Assembly: GCF_028714215.1 (NCBI RefSeq)
Contig: NZ_JAQTMS010000013.1
Coordinates: 1-64,000, forward strand
Direction of reading: 5' to 3'
DNA: 64,000 bases
From: Rhodoferax sp.
Lineage (GTDB): Bacteria; Pseudomonadota; Gammaproteobacteria; Burkholderiales; Burkholderiaceae_C
In this document: positions 16,524-24,575 of the stretch, in pieces
Position numbering within the stretch: position 1 is the stretch's first letter
Layout of the letters: each line of letters opens with the position of its first letter
The notes under the pieces: model-generated
Seen by the model: the letters and a program-made list of their open reading frames with translations, nothing else
What the model was told of the DNA's origin: nothing
The model's database searches: none
Translations under genes and position numbers: made by a program

Positions 16524-17279
16524 TTGAAACCCTTTGTACGCTGGCTCGGTTTGCTGGCAGTGGCGGCCGTCGCCTTGCAGCTTTTCTTTGTTCTGCGAAT
16601 CGCCACCATGGCGCTGCTGGATCCCCAGTCGACCGCCTTCCAGCGTTCCGAAGCCTGGCGCGTGCGGCTGGAAAAAGGTCGCTTGCCGTGGCGCCAGCAG
16701 TGGCGGCCCTACGAACAAATCTCCGACAAGCTCAAGCAGGCGGTGATTGCCAGCGAAGACGATGGTTTCAGCCGACACGATGGGGTCGACTGGGACGCGT
16801 TGGAAAAGGCTTGGCAAAAGAATGCCAGGGCCGAGGCCCAGGTGGCGAAAACACAGGCCGGAAAAAAAGCCGGCGCCGCCAAGGCCAACGGCAAACCAGT
16901 GCGTTCACCGAAAGTGGTGGGCGGTTCCACCATCACACAACAACTGGCCAAAAATTTGTTCCTGACCGGCGAGCGGACCCTGTTGCGCAAGGGTCAGGAA
17001 CTGGTCTTGACGCTGGCGCTGGAGGCGTTACTCAGCAAGCAGCGGATTCTGGAAATTTACCTCAACAGCGTCGAATGGGGCGAGGGCGTTTTTGGCGCCG
17101 AAGCAGCGGCGCAACACTATTTTCACAAATCGGCGTCGGAACTGAACGCATTGGAGGCGGCCCGGCTGGCCGTGATGCTGCCGCGCCCGAAGTATTTTGA
17201 GAAACTGCCCAACTCCAGCTACCTGGCCGAGCGCGCCGGCGTGATTGCCAACCGCCTGGCTGGCGCCGAATTGCCCTGA
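16524..17279 (+). CDS. mtgA: Monofunctional biosynthetic peptidoglycan transglycosylase MtgA
   Basis: MtgA polymerises lipid II glycan strands at the outer face of the inner membrane. The 251-residue protein has one N-terminal membrane anchor (residues 6-28). Its GT51 motifs are A-S-E-D-D-G-F-S-R-H-D-G (catalytic Glu) and G-G-S-T-I-T-Q-Q-L-A-K-N-L-F-L, followed by the K-Q-R-I-L-E-I-Y-L-N segment. A Lys/Ala-rich insertion of about 25 residues lies between the first two motifs. The start is a TTG at 16524; no better start fits the hydrophobic N-terminus. Confidence 0.93.
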   Translation: MKPFVRWLGLLAVAAVALQLFFVLRIATMALLDPQSTAFQRSEAWRVRLEKGRLPWRQQWRPYEQISDKLKQAVIASEDDGFSRHDGVDWDALEKAWQKNARAEAQVAKTQAGKKAGAAKANGKPVRSPKVVGGSTITQQLAKNLFLTGERTLLRKGQELVLTLALEALLSKQRILEIYLNSVEWGEGVFGAEAAAQHYFHKSASELNALEAARLAVMLPRPKYFEKLPNSSYLAERAGVIANRLAGAELP

Positions 17280-17347
17280 GTGGGCGCCGCATTTTTTCGC
17301 GTCGTGATGGCGGCAAGGACACGCCCATTCCAATTATCATCCCCTTC

Positions 17348-17959
17348 ATGCGTGCCAAGTTGATGAGCTACTTCCTGCTGGGTTTGATCCGTGTTCTAAC
17401 CGGATCGCAGGCCCGCTGGTACGGCTGCCCGCCCAAGGCCGAGCAACGCATCTACTTCGCCAACCATCAAAGCCATGCCGACCTGGTGATGATCTGGGCC
17501 GCCCTGCCCAAGGAGTTGCGCGCCACCACCCGCGCCATTGCGGCCAGGGACTACTGGACCAAGACCCCGTTCCGGCAATGGATCACGACCGCGGTCTTCA
17601 ACGTCATTTATGTTTCGCGCGAGCGCAACGCCGACGAAGACCCGCTGGAGCCCCTGTTCGAGGCGCTGGAGCATGGCGACTCGATCATCCTGTTTCCCGA
17701 AGGCACGCGCGGCAACAAGGACGAACCGCAGGCCTTCAAGGCCGGGCTCTACAACCTGGCGCTGAAGTTTCCGGCGGTCGAGCTGGTGCCGGCCTGGATC
17801 AACAATGTGCAGCGCGTCATGCCCAAGGGCGAGGTGGTGCCGGTGCCGGTGCTGTGCTCGGTCACCTTCGGCGCCCCGCTTCATTTGGCTGCGGGTGAGG
17901 AGCGGCGCGCTTTTCTGGAGCGTGCTCGCAGCGCCGTCATGGCGCTGCGCGACGTGTAA
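17348..17959 (+). CDS. 1-acylglycerol-3-phosphate acyltransferase-like protein (PlsC family)
   Basis: The 203-residue protein carries the acyltransferase motifs N-H-Q-S-H-A-D (HX4D, catalytic) and F-P-E-G-T-R-G (phosphate binding), with a hydrophobic N-terminus. Family members acylate lysophosphatidate at the inner membrane. It is followed six bases later by a CdsA-like gene; the pair would make phosphatidic acid and then CDP-diacylglycerol. This looks like a second, accessory set rather than the housekeeping plsC and cdsA, but that cannot be confirmed within the window. Confidence 0.9.
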   Translation: MRAKLMSYFLLGLIRVLTGSQARWYGCPPKAEQRIYFANHQSHADLVMIWAALPKELRATTRAIAARDYWTKTPFRQWITTAVFNVIYVSRERNADEDPLEPLFEALEHGDSIILFPEGTRGNKDEPQAFKAGLYNLALKFPAVELVPAWINNVQRVMPKGEVVPVPVLCSVTFGAPLHLAAGEERRAFLERARSAVMALRDV

Positions 17960-17964
17960 CCGCG

Positions 17965-18954
17965 ATGTACCAGTTTCTGAAAAATCTCAACCCCAACCAA
18001 CAGGTCGGGACCTTGTTCATCCTGGTGTTTGGCCTGTTGCTGCTGGCCAGTGTCGCCGCCGTGTTGCTGTCCATGCGCGAATTCGGCGACAGCCCCAAGG
18101 CGCAGCGCCAGCGCAGTGACCTGCACAACTTCGATGGCGTGCTCAGAACCAGTTGGCTCATCATGCTGGTGTTCTGGATCGGCTGGCTGGCTGGCGACTG
18201 GGTCGCGCTGACGCTGTTCGGTCTGGTATCTTTTTTTGCGCTGCGTGAATTCATGACGCTGTCGCCGACCCGCCGCGGCGACCATCGCAGCTTGGTGTTG
18301 GCATTTTTTGTCGTGCTGCCACTGCAGTACGCGTTGGTCGGCAACGAATTGTTCAACCTGTTCACCGTCTTCATCCCGGTCTATGTGTTTCTGGCGATCC
18401 CGGTGGTCAGCGCGCTGGCCAACGACCCGCAGCGCTTTCTGGAACGCAACGCCAAACTGCAATGGGGCATCATGGTCTGCATCTACGGCATGAGCCATGT
18501 GCCGGCCTTGCTGCTGCTCGATTTCCCCGGCTACGACAAGAAGAACGCGTTTCTGATTTTCTTTCTGGTGCTGGTGGTGCAGACCAGCATGATCGTGCAG
18601 CATCTGGCCTCGCGCCGGCTGCAAAGAGCGCCCGCGGCAGCGGCCATCAGCCAGAGTTTCAACTGGCCCAGCTGGTGGATCGGCATCGCCGTCGGCAGCC
18701 TGCTGGGTGCCTTGCTGGCCGGCATTACCCCTTTTGTGCCGGGCCAGGCATTTGCAATGTCCTTCATCGCCTGTGTCGCCGGGTCGTTCGGGCATCTGGT
18801 GATGAAAGCCCTCAAGCGCGACCGTGGCATTCCGATCTGGCGCGGCCAGGGCAGCGCCGTCACCGGCGCCAGCGGGCTGCTGGACCGGGTCGATGCGCTG
18901 TGCTTTGCCGCGCCGGTCTTCTTTCATTCGGTGCGCTGGTATTTTGGGCTCTAG
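17965..18954 (+). CDS. CdsA-like phosphatidate cytidylyltransferase
   Basis: The 329-residue membrane protein has about eight hydrophobic segments. It ends with the CDP-diglyceride synthase signature: [16 protein letters not shown] then [17 protein letters not shown]. Such enzymes convert phosphatidic acid and CTP to CDP-diacylglycerol. The signature's usual K-D-x-G is replaced by R-D-R-G-I-P, as in YnbB-like paralogues that pair with PlsC-like genes. It stops one base before the ruvC start codon. Confidence 0.88.
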   Translation: MYQFLKNLNPNQQVGTLFILVFGLLLLASVAAVLLSMREFGDSPKAQRQRSDLHNFDGVLRTSWLIMLVFWIGWLAGDWVALTLFGLVSFFALREFMTLSPTRRGDHRSLVLAFFVVLPLQYALVGNELFNLFTVFIPVYVFLAIPVVSALANDPQRFLERNAKLQWGIMVCIYGMSHVPALLLLDFPGYDKKNAFLIFFLVLVVQTSMIVQHLASRRLQRAPAAAAISQSFNWPSWWIGIAVGSLLGALLAGITPFVPGQAFAMSFIACVAGSFGHLVMKALKRDRGIPIWRGQGSAVTGASGLLDRVDALCFAAPVFFHSVRWYFGL

Positions 18955-18955
18955 G

Positions 18956-19504
18956 ATGAGAATTCTTGGTATCGACCCCGGTCTGCGCACCACCGGCTTC
19001 GGCTTGATCGACGTAGCCGGATCGGAGTTGACTTATGTGGCCAGCGGCACCATCAGCACCACTCACTTGGAAAAAGGCCAGTTGCCGGCGCGCCTGAAGG
19101 TTTTGTTCGACGGCGTCAAAGAGGTCATAACGCGCTACCAGCCCGATTGCGCCTCGGTCGAAATCGTCTTCGTCAATGTCAACCCGCAATCGACTTTGTT
19201 GCTGGGCCAGGCCCGCGGTGCCTGCGTCACCGCTTTGGTGTCCAACGATTTGCCGGTGGCTGAATACACCGCGCTGCAAATGAAGCAAGCGGTGGTTGGT
19301 TATGGCCGCGCCGACAAGACCCAGGTCCAGGAGATGGTGCGCCGCCTGCTGAGCTTGCCGGGACTGCCCGGCCCCGATGCCGCCGACGCCCTGGGCCTGG
19401 CCATCACCCACGCCCACGCCGCCAAAGCCCTGGCCCGCCTGGCGCGGGCCGATGGCGTGATTGGCGCCGGTAGCGGCAAATACAAGGCCGGACGCAGCCG
19501 CTGA
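18956..19504 (+). CDS. ruvC: Holliday junction endonuclease RuvC
   Basis: RuvC resolves Holliday junctions during recombinational repair. The 182-residue protein begins [10 protein letters not shown], whose first Asp is a metal ligand. It carries the acidic V-E-I-V-F-V-N segment and the C-terminal [12 protein letters not shown] with two further Asp ligands. I chose ATG 18956, immediately after the cdsA-like stop; upstream in-frame ATGs lie inside that gene. ruvA and ruvB are not adjacent. Confidence 0.96.
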   Translation: MRILGIDPGLRTTGFGLIDVAGSELTYVASGTISTTHLEKGQLPARLKVLFDGVKEVITRYQPDCASVEIVFVNVNPQSTLLLGQARGACVTALVSNDLPVAEYTALQMKQAVVGYGRADKTQVQEMVRRLLSLPGLPGPDAADALGLAITHAHAAKALARLARADGVIGAGSGKYKAGRSR

Positions 19505-19570
19505 GGCGCTTCTTTTGTCCAGTAAGATGTGTGCTTGATTTCGTCACTTCAAGCAACTTAAGGGACACTC

Positions 19571-21646
19571 ATGAGTCAGACAAGCTGTACCCACATTCGC
19601 ACCGTCGCCCTGGTCGGGCACGGTGCCGCCGGCAAGACCACCCTGGCCGAGAGTCTGCTGGCCGCCAGCGGGGCCATCCAGAGTCGGGGCTCGGTCGAAA
19701 AAGGCAACACCGTTTGCGACTTCGACCCGATCGAGAAAGAACTGGGGCACTCATTGCAGGCGGCGCTGGTCAGCTTCGATTGGAGCGGCAACCGGATTCA
19801 CCTGATAGACACCCCCGGCTACCCTGACTTTGCCGGGCAGTCGATGGGCGCATTGGCGGCGGTCGATACCGCGCTGGTGGTGATCAACGCCCAGACCGGC
19901 ATTGAACTGGCCACCGAGCGCATGTTCACGCTGGCCGGCGAACGCGGCTTGTGCCGCATGCTGGTGGTCAACAAGATCGATGCCGACAACGTCGATTTGC
20001 CGGTGTTGGTGGCGGAGATCCGTGAACGCTTCGGCAAGCAATGCCTGCTGCTGGACCTGCCCACGCACAACGGGCAAGACGTGGTGGAACTGCTGGGTCA
20101 TGAAGACGGCGAGAGCGACTTTGCCTCCATCGCGGCGGCGCACCGCAGCCTGATCGATCAGATCGTGGAAGAGGATGACAGCCTGATGGCGCGCTACCTT
20201 GAAACCGGCGCCGACCCCAGCCTGGAGGAGTTGCATGCGCCGTTCGAGCGTGCCTTGCGCGCCGGCCATCTGATCCCGATCCTGTTCGTGTCGGCCCGCA
20301 CCGGCGCCGGCATACCGCAACTGCTGGACGCCCTGGTGCGGCTGGCGCCCAATCCGGCCGAGGGCAACCCGCCACCGTTCTACCGTGGTGAACCGGGCGC
20401 CGAGCCGCAAGCCTTCCAGGCCCAACCCGATGACGAACTGCACGTGTTGGCGCATGTGTTCAAGGTGGTGATCGACCCGTTCATCGGCAAACTGGGCGTC
20501 TTCCGGGTGCACCAGGGCACCATCCGGCGCGACGCGCAACTGTTCGTCAGCTCCGCCAAACGAGCGTTCAAGGTGGCCCATCTGTACCGTCTGCAGGGCA
20601 AGGACCACGTCGAAGTGGATCAGCTGGTGCCGGGCGACATCGGTGCCGTGGCCAAGGTCGACGAGATTGAATTCGACTGCGTGCTGCACGATTCGCACGA
20701 TGAGGACAACATTCATCTCAAACCACTGGCGTTCCCGCAGCCGATGCACGGCCTGGCGGTGCAGACGCGGCGCAAGGGCGACGAGCAGCGTCTGTTCGAC
20801 ATCCTGCACAAGCTGGAGCTGGAAGACCCCTGCTTCAAGATCGAGCGCCATCCCGGCACCAATGAAACCGTGATCCGTGGACTCGGTGAAATGCACTTAC
20901 GGGCCAAGCTCTCGCGCATGCAGCAGCAGTACAAGATGGAACTCGACACCAGCGCGCCGCAAATCGCCTACCGGGAGACCATCACCGCCAACGCCGAAGG
21001 CCACTGCCGGCACAAGAAACAAAGCGGTGGCGCCGGCCAGTTCGGCGAGGTCATGCTGCGCGTCGAGCCGCTGGCGCGCGGCGCCGGTTTCGAATTCGTC
21101 GACATCGTCAAGGGCGGTGCCATCCCCGGGGTCTTCATGGCAGCGGTGGAGAAAGGCGTGCACCAGGCGCTGGCCGAGGGCGTGGTGGCCGGCTACCCCT
21201 TGCACGACCTGCGGGTCACGGTGCATGACGGCAAGACCCACGCGGTCGACGGCAAGGATATTGCCTTTACCGCCGCCGGGCGCAAGGCCACCATCGATGC
21301 AGTGCGGCAAGCGCGCCCGATTGTGCTGGAGCCGCTGGTCAATATCGAGGTGCTGGCGCCCGAAGCCACCATCGGCGACCTCACGGGCGATCTTGCCAGC
21401 AAGCGCGGCCAAGTCACCGGAACGCAACCGCGGCCGGCCGCGGCGGTGGCCATCAGCGCCGTGATTCCGCTGGCCGAGTTGGGCGACTATCAGGGCCGCC
21501 TGAAGTCGCTGACCGGCGGCGAGGGTTCCTACAGCATCGAGTTCTCGCACTACGCGCCGGTACCGGATGCCACCCAGCAGCACCTCGCCAGCAAGTTCAA
21601 GGCCGTCAACCTGGACGACGAGCAGTCGGGCGGACCCGCTCGATGA
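19571..21646 (+). CDS. Elongation factor G paralogue (EF-G2-like translational GTPase)
   Basis: The 691-residue protein has all EF-G domains: a GTPase with P-loop G-H-G-A-A-G-K-T-T-L, switch II D-T-P-G-Y-P-D-F and N-K-I-D, then domains II to V including G-E-M-H-L and G-S-Y-S-I-E-F-S-H-Y. Canonical EF-G has A-H-I-D-A-G-K-T-T and D-T-P-G-H-V-D-F; here the catalytic His is Tyr. This is the pattern of EF-G paralogues rather than the housekeeping fusA, whose str operon is not here. Its stop overlaps the hemG start by four bases. Confidence 0.9.
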   Translation: MSQTSCTHIRTVALVGHGAAGKTTLAESLLAASGAIQSRGSVEKGNTVCDFDPIEKELGHSLQAALVSFDWSGNRIHLIDTPGYPDFAGQSMGALAAVDTALVVINAQTGIELATERMFTLAGERGLCRMLVVNKIDADNVDLPVLVAEIRERFGKQCLLLDLPTHNGQDVVELLGHEDGESDFASIAAAHRSLIDQIVEEDDSLMARYLETGADPSLEELHAPFERALRAGHLIPILFVSARTGAGIPQLLDALVRLAPNPAEGNPPPFYRGEPGAEPQAFQAQPDDELHVLAHVFKVVIDPFIGKLGVFRVHQGTIRRDAQLFVSSAKRAFKVAHLYRLQGKDHVEVDQLVPGDIGAVAKVDEIEFDCVLHDSHDEDNIHLKPLAFPQPMHGLAVQTRRKGDEQRLFDILHKLELEDPCFKIERHPGTNETVIRGLGEMHLRAKLSRMQQQYKMELDTSAPQIAYRETITANAEGHCRHKKQSGGAGQFGEVMLRVEPLARGAGFEFVDIVKGGAIPGVFMAAVEKGVHQALAEGVVAGYPLHDLRVTVHDGKTHAVDGKDIAFTAAGRKATIDAVRQARPIVLEPLVNIEVLAPEATIGDLTGDLASKRGQVTGTQPRPAAAVAISAVIPLAELGDYQGRLKSLTGGEGSYSIEFSHYAPVPDATQQHLASKFKAVNLDDEQSGGPAR

Positions 21647-22176
21647 GCCGCTTTCTAATTGCCTATTCGACCACCGACGGCCACACGGTACGGATCTGCG
21701 AGCGCTTGCGCCAAGTCATCGAGCAGCAGGGGCACAGCGTGACCGTGGCTGCGCTGGCGCAAGCCGAGGCGCTCGACTTGCCGGCTTTTGACAGCATCGT
21801 CATCGGCGCCAGCATCCGCTACGGCAAACACCAGCCGCAGGTGGCGCAGTTCATAGGCCGCCATCAGGCCTTGCTGGAGGGCAAGGCGAATGCTTTTTTT
21901 ACCGTCAACATCGTGGCCCGCAAACCGGAGAAAAACCGGCCCGGGACCAACCCCTACCTGATCAAATTCCTGCGCCAGATCAGCTGGAAACCGAAACTGC
22001 TGGAAGTCTTCGCCGGCAAGCTGGACTATCCGCGTTACCGCTTTTTCGACCGTCTCATGATCCGCTTCATCATGCTCATGACGAACGGCCCGACCGATCC
22101 CAAGGCCATCATCGAGTTCACCGACTGGCAGCGGGTCGAGGCCTTTGGCCGCCAGCTAAGCGAAATGACGAAATGA
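21643..22176 (+). CDS. hemG: Menaquinone-dependent protoporphyrinogen IX dehydrogenase HemG
   Basis: HemG oxidises protoporphyrinogen IX to protoporphyrin IX using FMN and quinone. The 177-residue flavodoxin-like protein has the FMN phosphate loop S-T-T-D-G-H-T, V-I-G-A-S-I-R-Y-G, V-N-I-V-A-R-K-P-E-K and Y-P-R-Y-R-F-F-D, all matching the E. coli HemG pattern closely. Translation is coupled to the EF-G paralogue. Haem supply fits the cytochrome c maturation operon that follows convergently. Confidence 0.93.
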   Translation: MSRFLIAYSTTDGHTVRICERLRQVIEQQGHSVTVAALAQAEALDLPAFDSIVIGASIRYGKHQPQVAQFIGRHQALLEGKANAFFTVNIVARKPEKNRPGTNPYLIKFLRQISWKPKLLEVFAGKLDYPRYRFFDRLMIRFIMLMTNGPTDPKAIIEFTDWQRVEAFGRQLSEMTK

Positions 22177-22189
22177 TCTGAGGCCTGGC

Positions 22190-23587
22190 TCAGGGCTTGG
22201 CCTTCTGCGCCAGACCGAGCCCGCCTTTGGTACGCGCATCGGCAATTTCAGCTTCCACCTGCTTGGCGTCAGGCGACCCCGGTGGCAGTACCGCCAGCAC
22301 TTTTTCCCAATGCGCCACCGCTTGCGCATAGTCGGAGCGCCGGTAGGCGGCAGTGCCGGCCAGCATCAAGGCCACCGGATGCTTCGGGTTCAAGACCAGT
22401 GCCTTGTTCACCAGCGCCAGTGGCCGGCCCTCGATGTTGCCGGAGCGCGTGGCCAACAAGTCGGCATACTGGGTCAGCAGGTCGGCATCGGTGTCGATCA
22501 GCTTGCCGGCCTTGCCATAAGCCTGTTCGGCCTCGGCCAGGCGCCCCTGCACCTTGTAGGCGCGCCCCAGCCGTATCCAGCCAGCCAGATCATCCGGGTT
22601 GGCTTTCAGGCGCGCCGCCAGGCCGTCTATCATCTGATTGATCTTTTCCGGCGTCATGGCGGGCGCCGCGGCCGGGTCCACCGGCGGCAGTTTGCCGGCA
22701 TCGGCACCGGCGCCGGGCTTGGCGCCTGACGCTGCCTTGGCAGCGCCGGTTGGCAGGCCCGCTTTGGCACGCGCATCAGCAATATCGGCTTCCACTTGCT
22801 GGGCGTCCGGTGAACCCGGGTCCAGCACCGTCAACAGCTTCTCCCATTGCTTCACGGCCAGCGTGAAATCGGAGCGACGGTAGGCGGCAACGCCCGACAT
22901 CATCAGACCCATCGGATGCTGCGGGTTCAGCGCCAGCGCCTTGTTGACCAGTTCCAGCGGCTTGCCTTCGATGTCGTTGTTGGCGCGCACTGCCAGCAGG
23001 TCGGCGTAGTCGACCAGGAGGTCTGGCTCGGTGTTGACCAGGTTGCCGGCCTTCACAAAGGCCTGCTCGGCCTCGGCGAAACGTCCCATCACCTTGTAGG
23101 AGCGTGCCAGCATGGCCCAGCCCTTGGGGTTGTCCGGATTGGCCTTCAGGCGCGCCGCCAGCGTATCGACCATGGTCGCGACCTGGTCGTTGTTGGCTTT
23201 TTGGGCCGCCACCGGGTCGATCGCGGCCGGCGTGCCCAGCCACCAGTACATGCCGCCGGCCCCCAGTGGCAACAGCAGGGCGATCGCGGCGGCGGTGCGC
23301 CGTCCGCTCCAGAAGCCGGTGCTGGCTGGCGGTGGCAGGGCTGCCGAGTCCGCCGTGTCGTCCAGCAGACGCAACTGCAATTCGTCCTTGGTGGCTTCAC
23401 AGTCAGCCGCCGAGATGACGCCGCGCGCGACGTCGCGTTCCAGGGTCTCGAGTTGATCGCGGTAGATGGAAGCGTTCAGGCGCTCGCTGGAGACTCCGGA
23501 GCGGGCAGCCGGCCACAGCAGCGGGCGCACCAGCCAGGCCAGTGCCAACACCGTCAACAATACCGCAATTGCTATAAAAACTGTCAT
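22190..23587 (-). CDS. ccmI: Cytochrome c maturation protein CcmI with duplicated TPR module
   Basis: CcmI (CycH) holds apocytochrome c for haem ligation. The 465-residue protein has an N-terminal membrane segment, a cytoplasmic loop with the E-R-D-V-A-R-G-V-I-S pattern typical of CcmI, a second membrane segment (around residue 100), and TPR repeats outside. The TPR module occurs twice, each copy about 135 residues and beginning L-A-A-R-L-K-A-N-P-D and ending D-P/P-P-G-S-P-D-A-x-Q-V-E. It overlaps ccmH by four bases and is the last gene of the ccm operon. Confidence 0.92.
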   Translation of the reverse strand: MTVFIAIAVLLTVLALAWLVRPLLWPAARSGVSSERLNASIYRDQLETLERDVARGVISAADCEATKDELQLRLLDDTADSAALPPPASTGFWSGRRTAAAIALLLPLGAGGMYWWLGTPAAIDPVAAQKANNDQVATMVDTLAARLKANPDNPKGWAMLARSYKVMGRFAEAEQAFVKAGNLVNTEPDLLVDYADLLAVRANNDIEGKPLELVNKALALNPQHPMGLMMSGVAAYRRSDFTLAVKQWEKLLTVLDPGSPDAQQVEADIADARAKAGLPTGAAKAASGAKPGAGADAGKLPPVDPAAAPAMTPEKINQMIDGLAARLKANPDDLAGWIRLGRAYKVQGRLAEAEQAYGKAGKLIDTDADLLTQYADLLATRSGNIEGRPLALVNKALVLNPKHPVALMLAGTAAYRRSDYAQAVAHWEKVLAVLPPGSPDAKQVEAEIADARTKGGLGLAQKAKP

Positions 23588-24051
23588 GAGGGAAGTTCCG
23601 TATCTTTGAGAAGAGACTGCGCTTTTTGCCGCTGCTCCGGATCGAGTGCCGGCGGCTGCTTGCGGCCTTGACCGCGGCGCACCATGCGCACCAGGAAAAA
23701 CAAGCCGCCTAGCAGCAGTAAAAACGGGCCAAACCAGAGCAGCCAGGTGGTCGGCTTCATGGGCGGACGGTAGCGCACGAAGTCGCCATAGCGGCTGACC
23801 ATGTATTCCATGATTTCGGCATCGGTCTTGTTGGCCTTGATCAGGGTGCGCAGCTCACGGCGCAAATCCTGCGCCAGATCGGCGCGCGAGCCGGCCAGCG
23901 ATTCGTTCTGGCAGACCAGGCAACGCAACTCCTCCGAAATGGCAATCATGCGTTGCTCCACCACCGGATCCTCGGCCAGCGGGATGGCCTCGCCGGCATG
24001 GGACGAGAGGGCGCATTGCAGCGCCAGGATGAGGGCCAGCCAGTATTTCAT
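23584..24051 (-). CDS. ccmH: Cytochrome c maturation protein CcmH (thioredoxin-like CcmL type)
   Basis: CcmH reduces apocytochrome c before haem attachment. The 155-residue protein has a signal peptide (M-K-Y-W-L-A-L-I-L-A-L-Q-C-A-L-S-S-H-A), the active site L-R-C-L-V-C-Q-N-E-S-L-A, and a C-terminal membrane anchor around W-L-L-W-F-G-P-F-L-L-L-L-G-G-L-F-F-L. I chose ATG 24051, which overlaps the ccmG stop by four bases; the longer upstream frame lies inside ccmG. This is the short one-domain version; the TPR part is the separate CcmI. Confidence 0.95.
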   Translation of the reverse strand: MKYWLALILALQCALSSHAGEAIPLAEDPVVEQRMIAISEELRCLVCQNESLAGSRADLAQDLRRELRTLIKANKTDAEIMEYMVSRYGDFVRYRPPMKPTTWLLWFGPFLLLLGGLFFLVRMVRRGQGRKQPPALDPEQRQKAQSLLKDTELPS

Positions 24052-24575
24052 TTTTGCAGCTCCCGCACCAGGGGAATGATTTTGTCGCGCAACGCTTCTT
24101 CCGTCACCGGGCCAATCTGCTTGTAGCGGATGATGCCCATCTTGTCGATCAGGAAGCTCTCGGGCACGCCATAGACGCCGAAGTCGATGCCGATGCGCCC
24201 GTCCTTGTCGGTGATGGAGAGGTCGTAAGGGTCGCCAAAGCGGGCCAGCCATTTCAGCCCTTCCGTGTTTTGATCCTTGTAGTCAAGACCGACCACGGGA
24301 ATCGTCTTGGTCTTGGCAAACTCCATCAGGATCGGATGCTCCTGGCGGCAGGCGACGCACCAGGAAGCCCAGGTGTTGAGCAGCCAAACCTTGCCCAGCA
24401 TGTCCTTGCCGGAAAATTGCTGCTCCGGCGCCTGCAGGCGCGGCGCGGTAAAGGCCGGTGCCGGCTTGCCGATAAAGGGCGACGGAATTTCGTGCGGGTC
24501 ACGCGTCAGGCCAATCGCCAGAAAGACCACCAGGACGGCAAAAATCCCGAGCGGAATCAATGCCTTCTTGTTCAT
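24048..24575 (-). CDS. ccmG: Thiol:disulfide interchange protein CcmG/DsbE
   Basis: CcmG keeps the apocytochrome c cysteines reduced in the periplasm. The 175-residue protein has one N-terminal membrane anchor and the active site W-A-S-W-C-V-A-C-R-Q-E-H. Downstream are the family-specific G-L-D-Y-K-D and G-V-Y-G-V-P-E-S-F-L-I-D segments. It overlaps ccmF and ccmH by four bases each. Confidence 0.95.
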   Translation of the reverse strand: MNKKALIPLGIFAVLVVFLAIGLTRDPHEIPSPFIGKPAPAFTAPRLQAPEQQFSGKDMLGKVWLLNTWASWCVACRQEHPILMEFAKTKTIPVVGLDYKDQNTEGLKWLARFGDPYDLSITDKDGRIGIDFGVYGVPESFLIDKMGIIRYKQIGPVTEEALRDKIIPLVRELQK

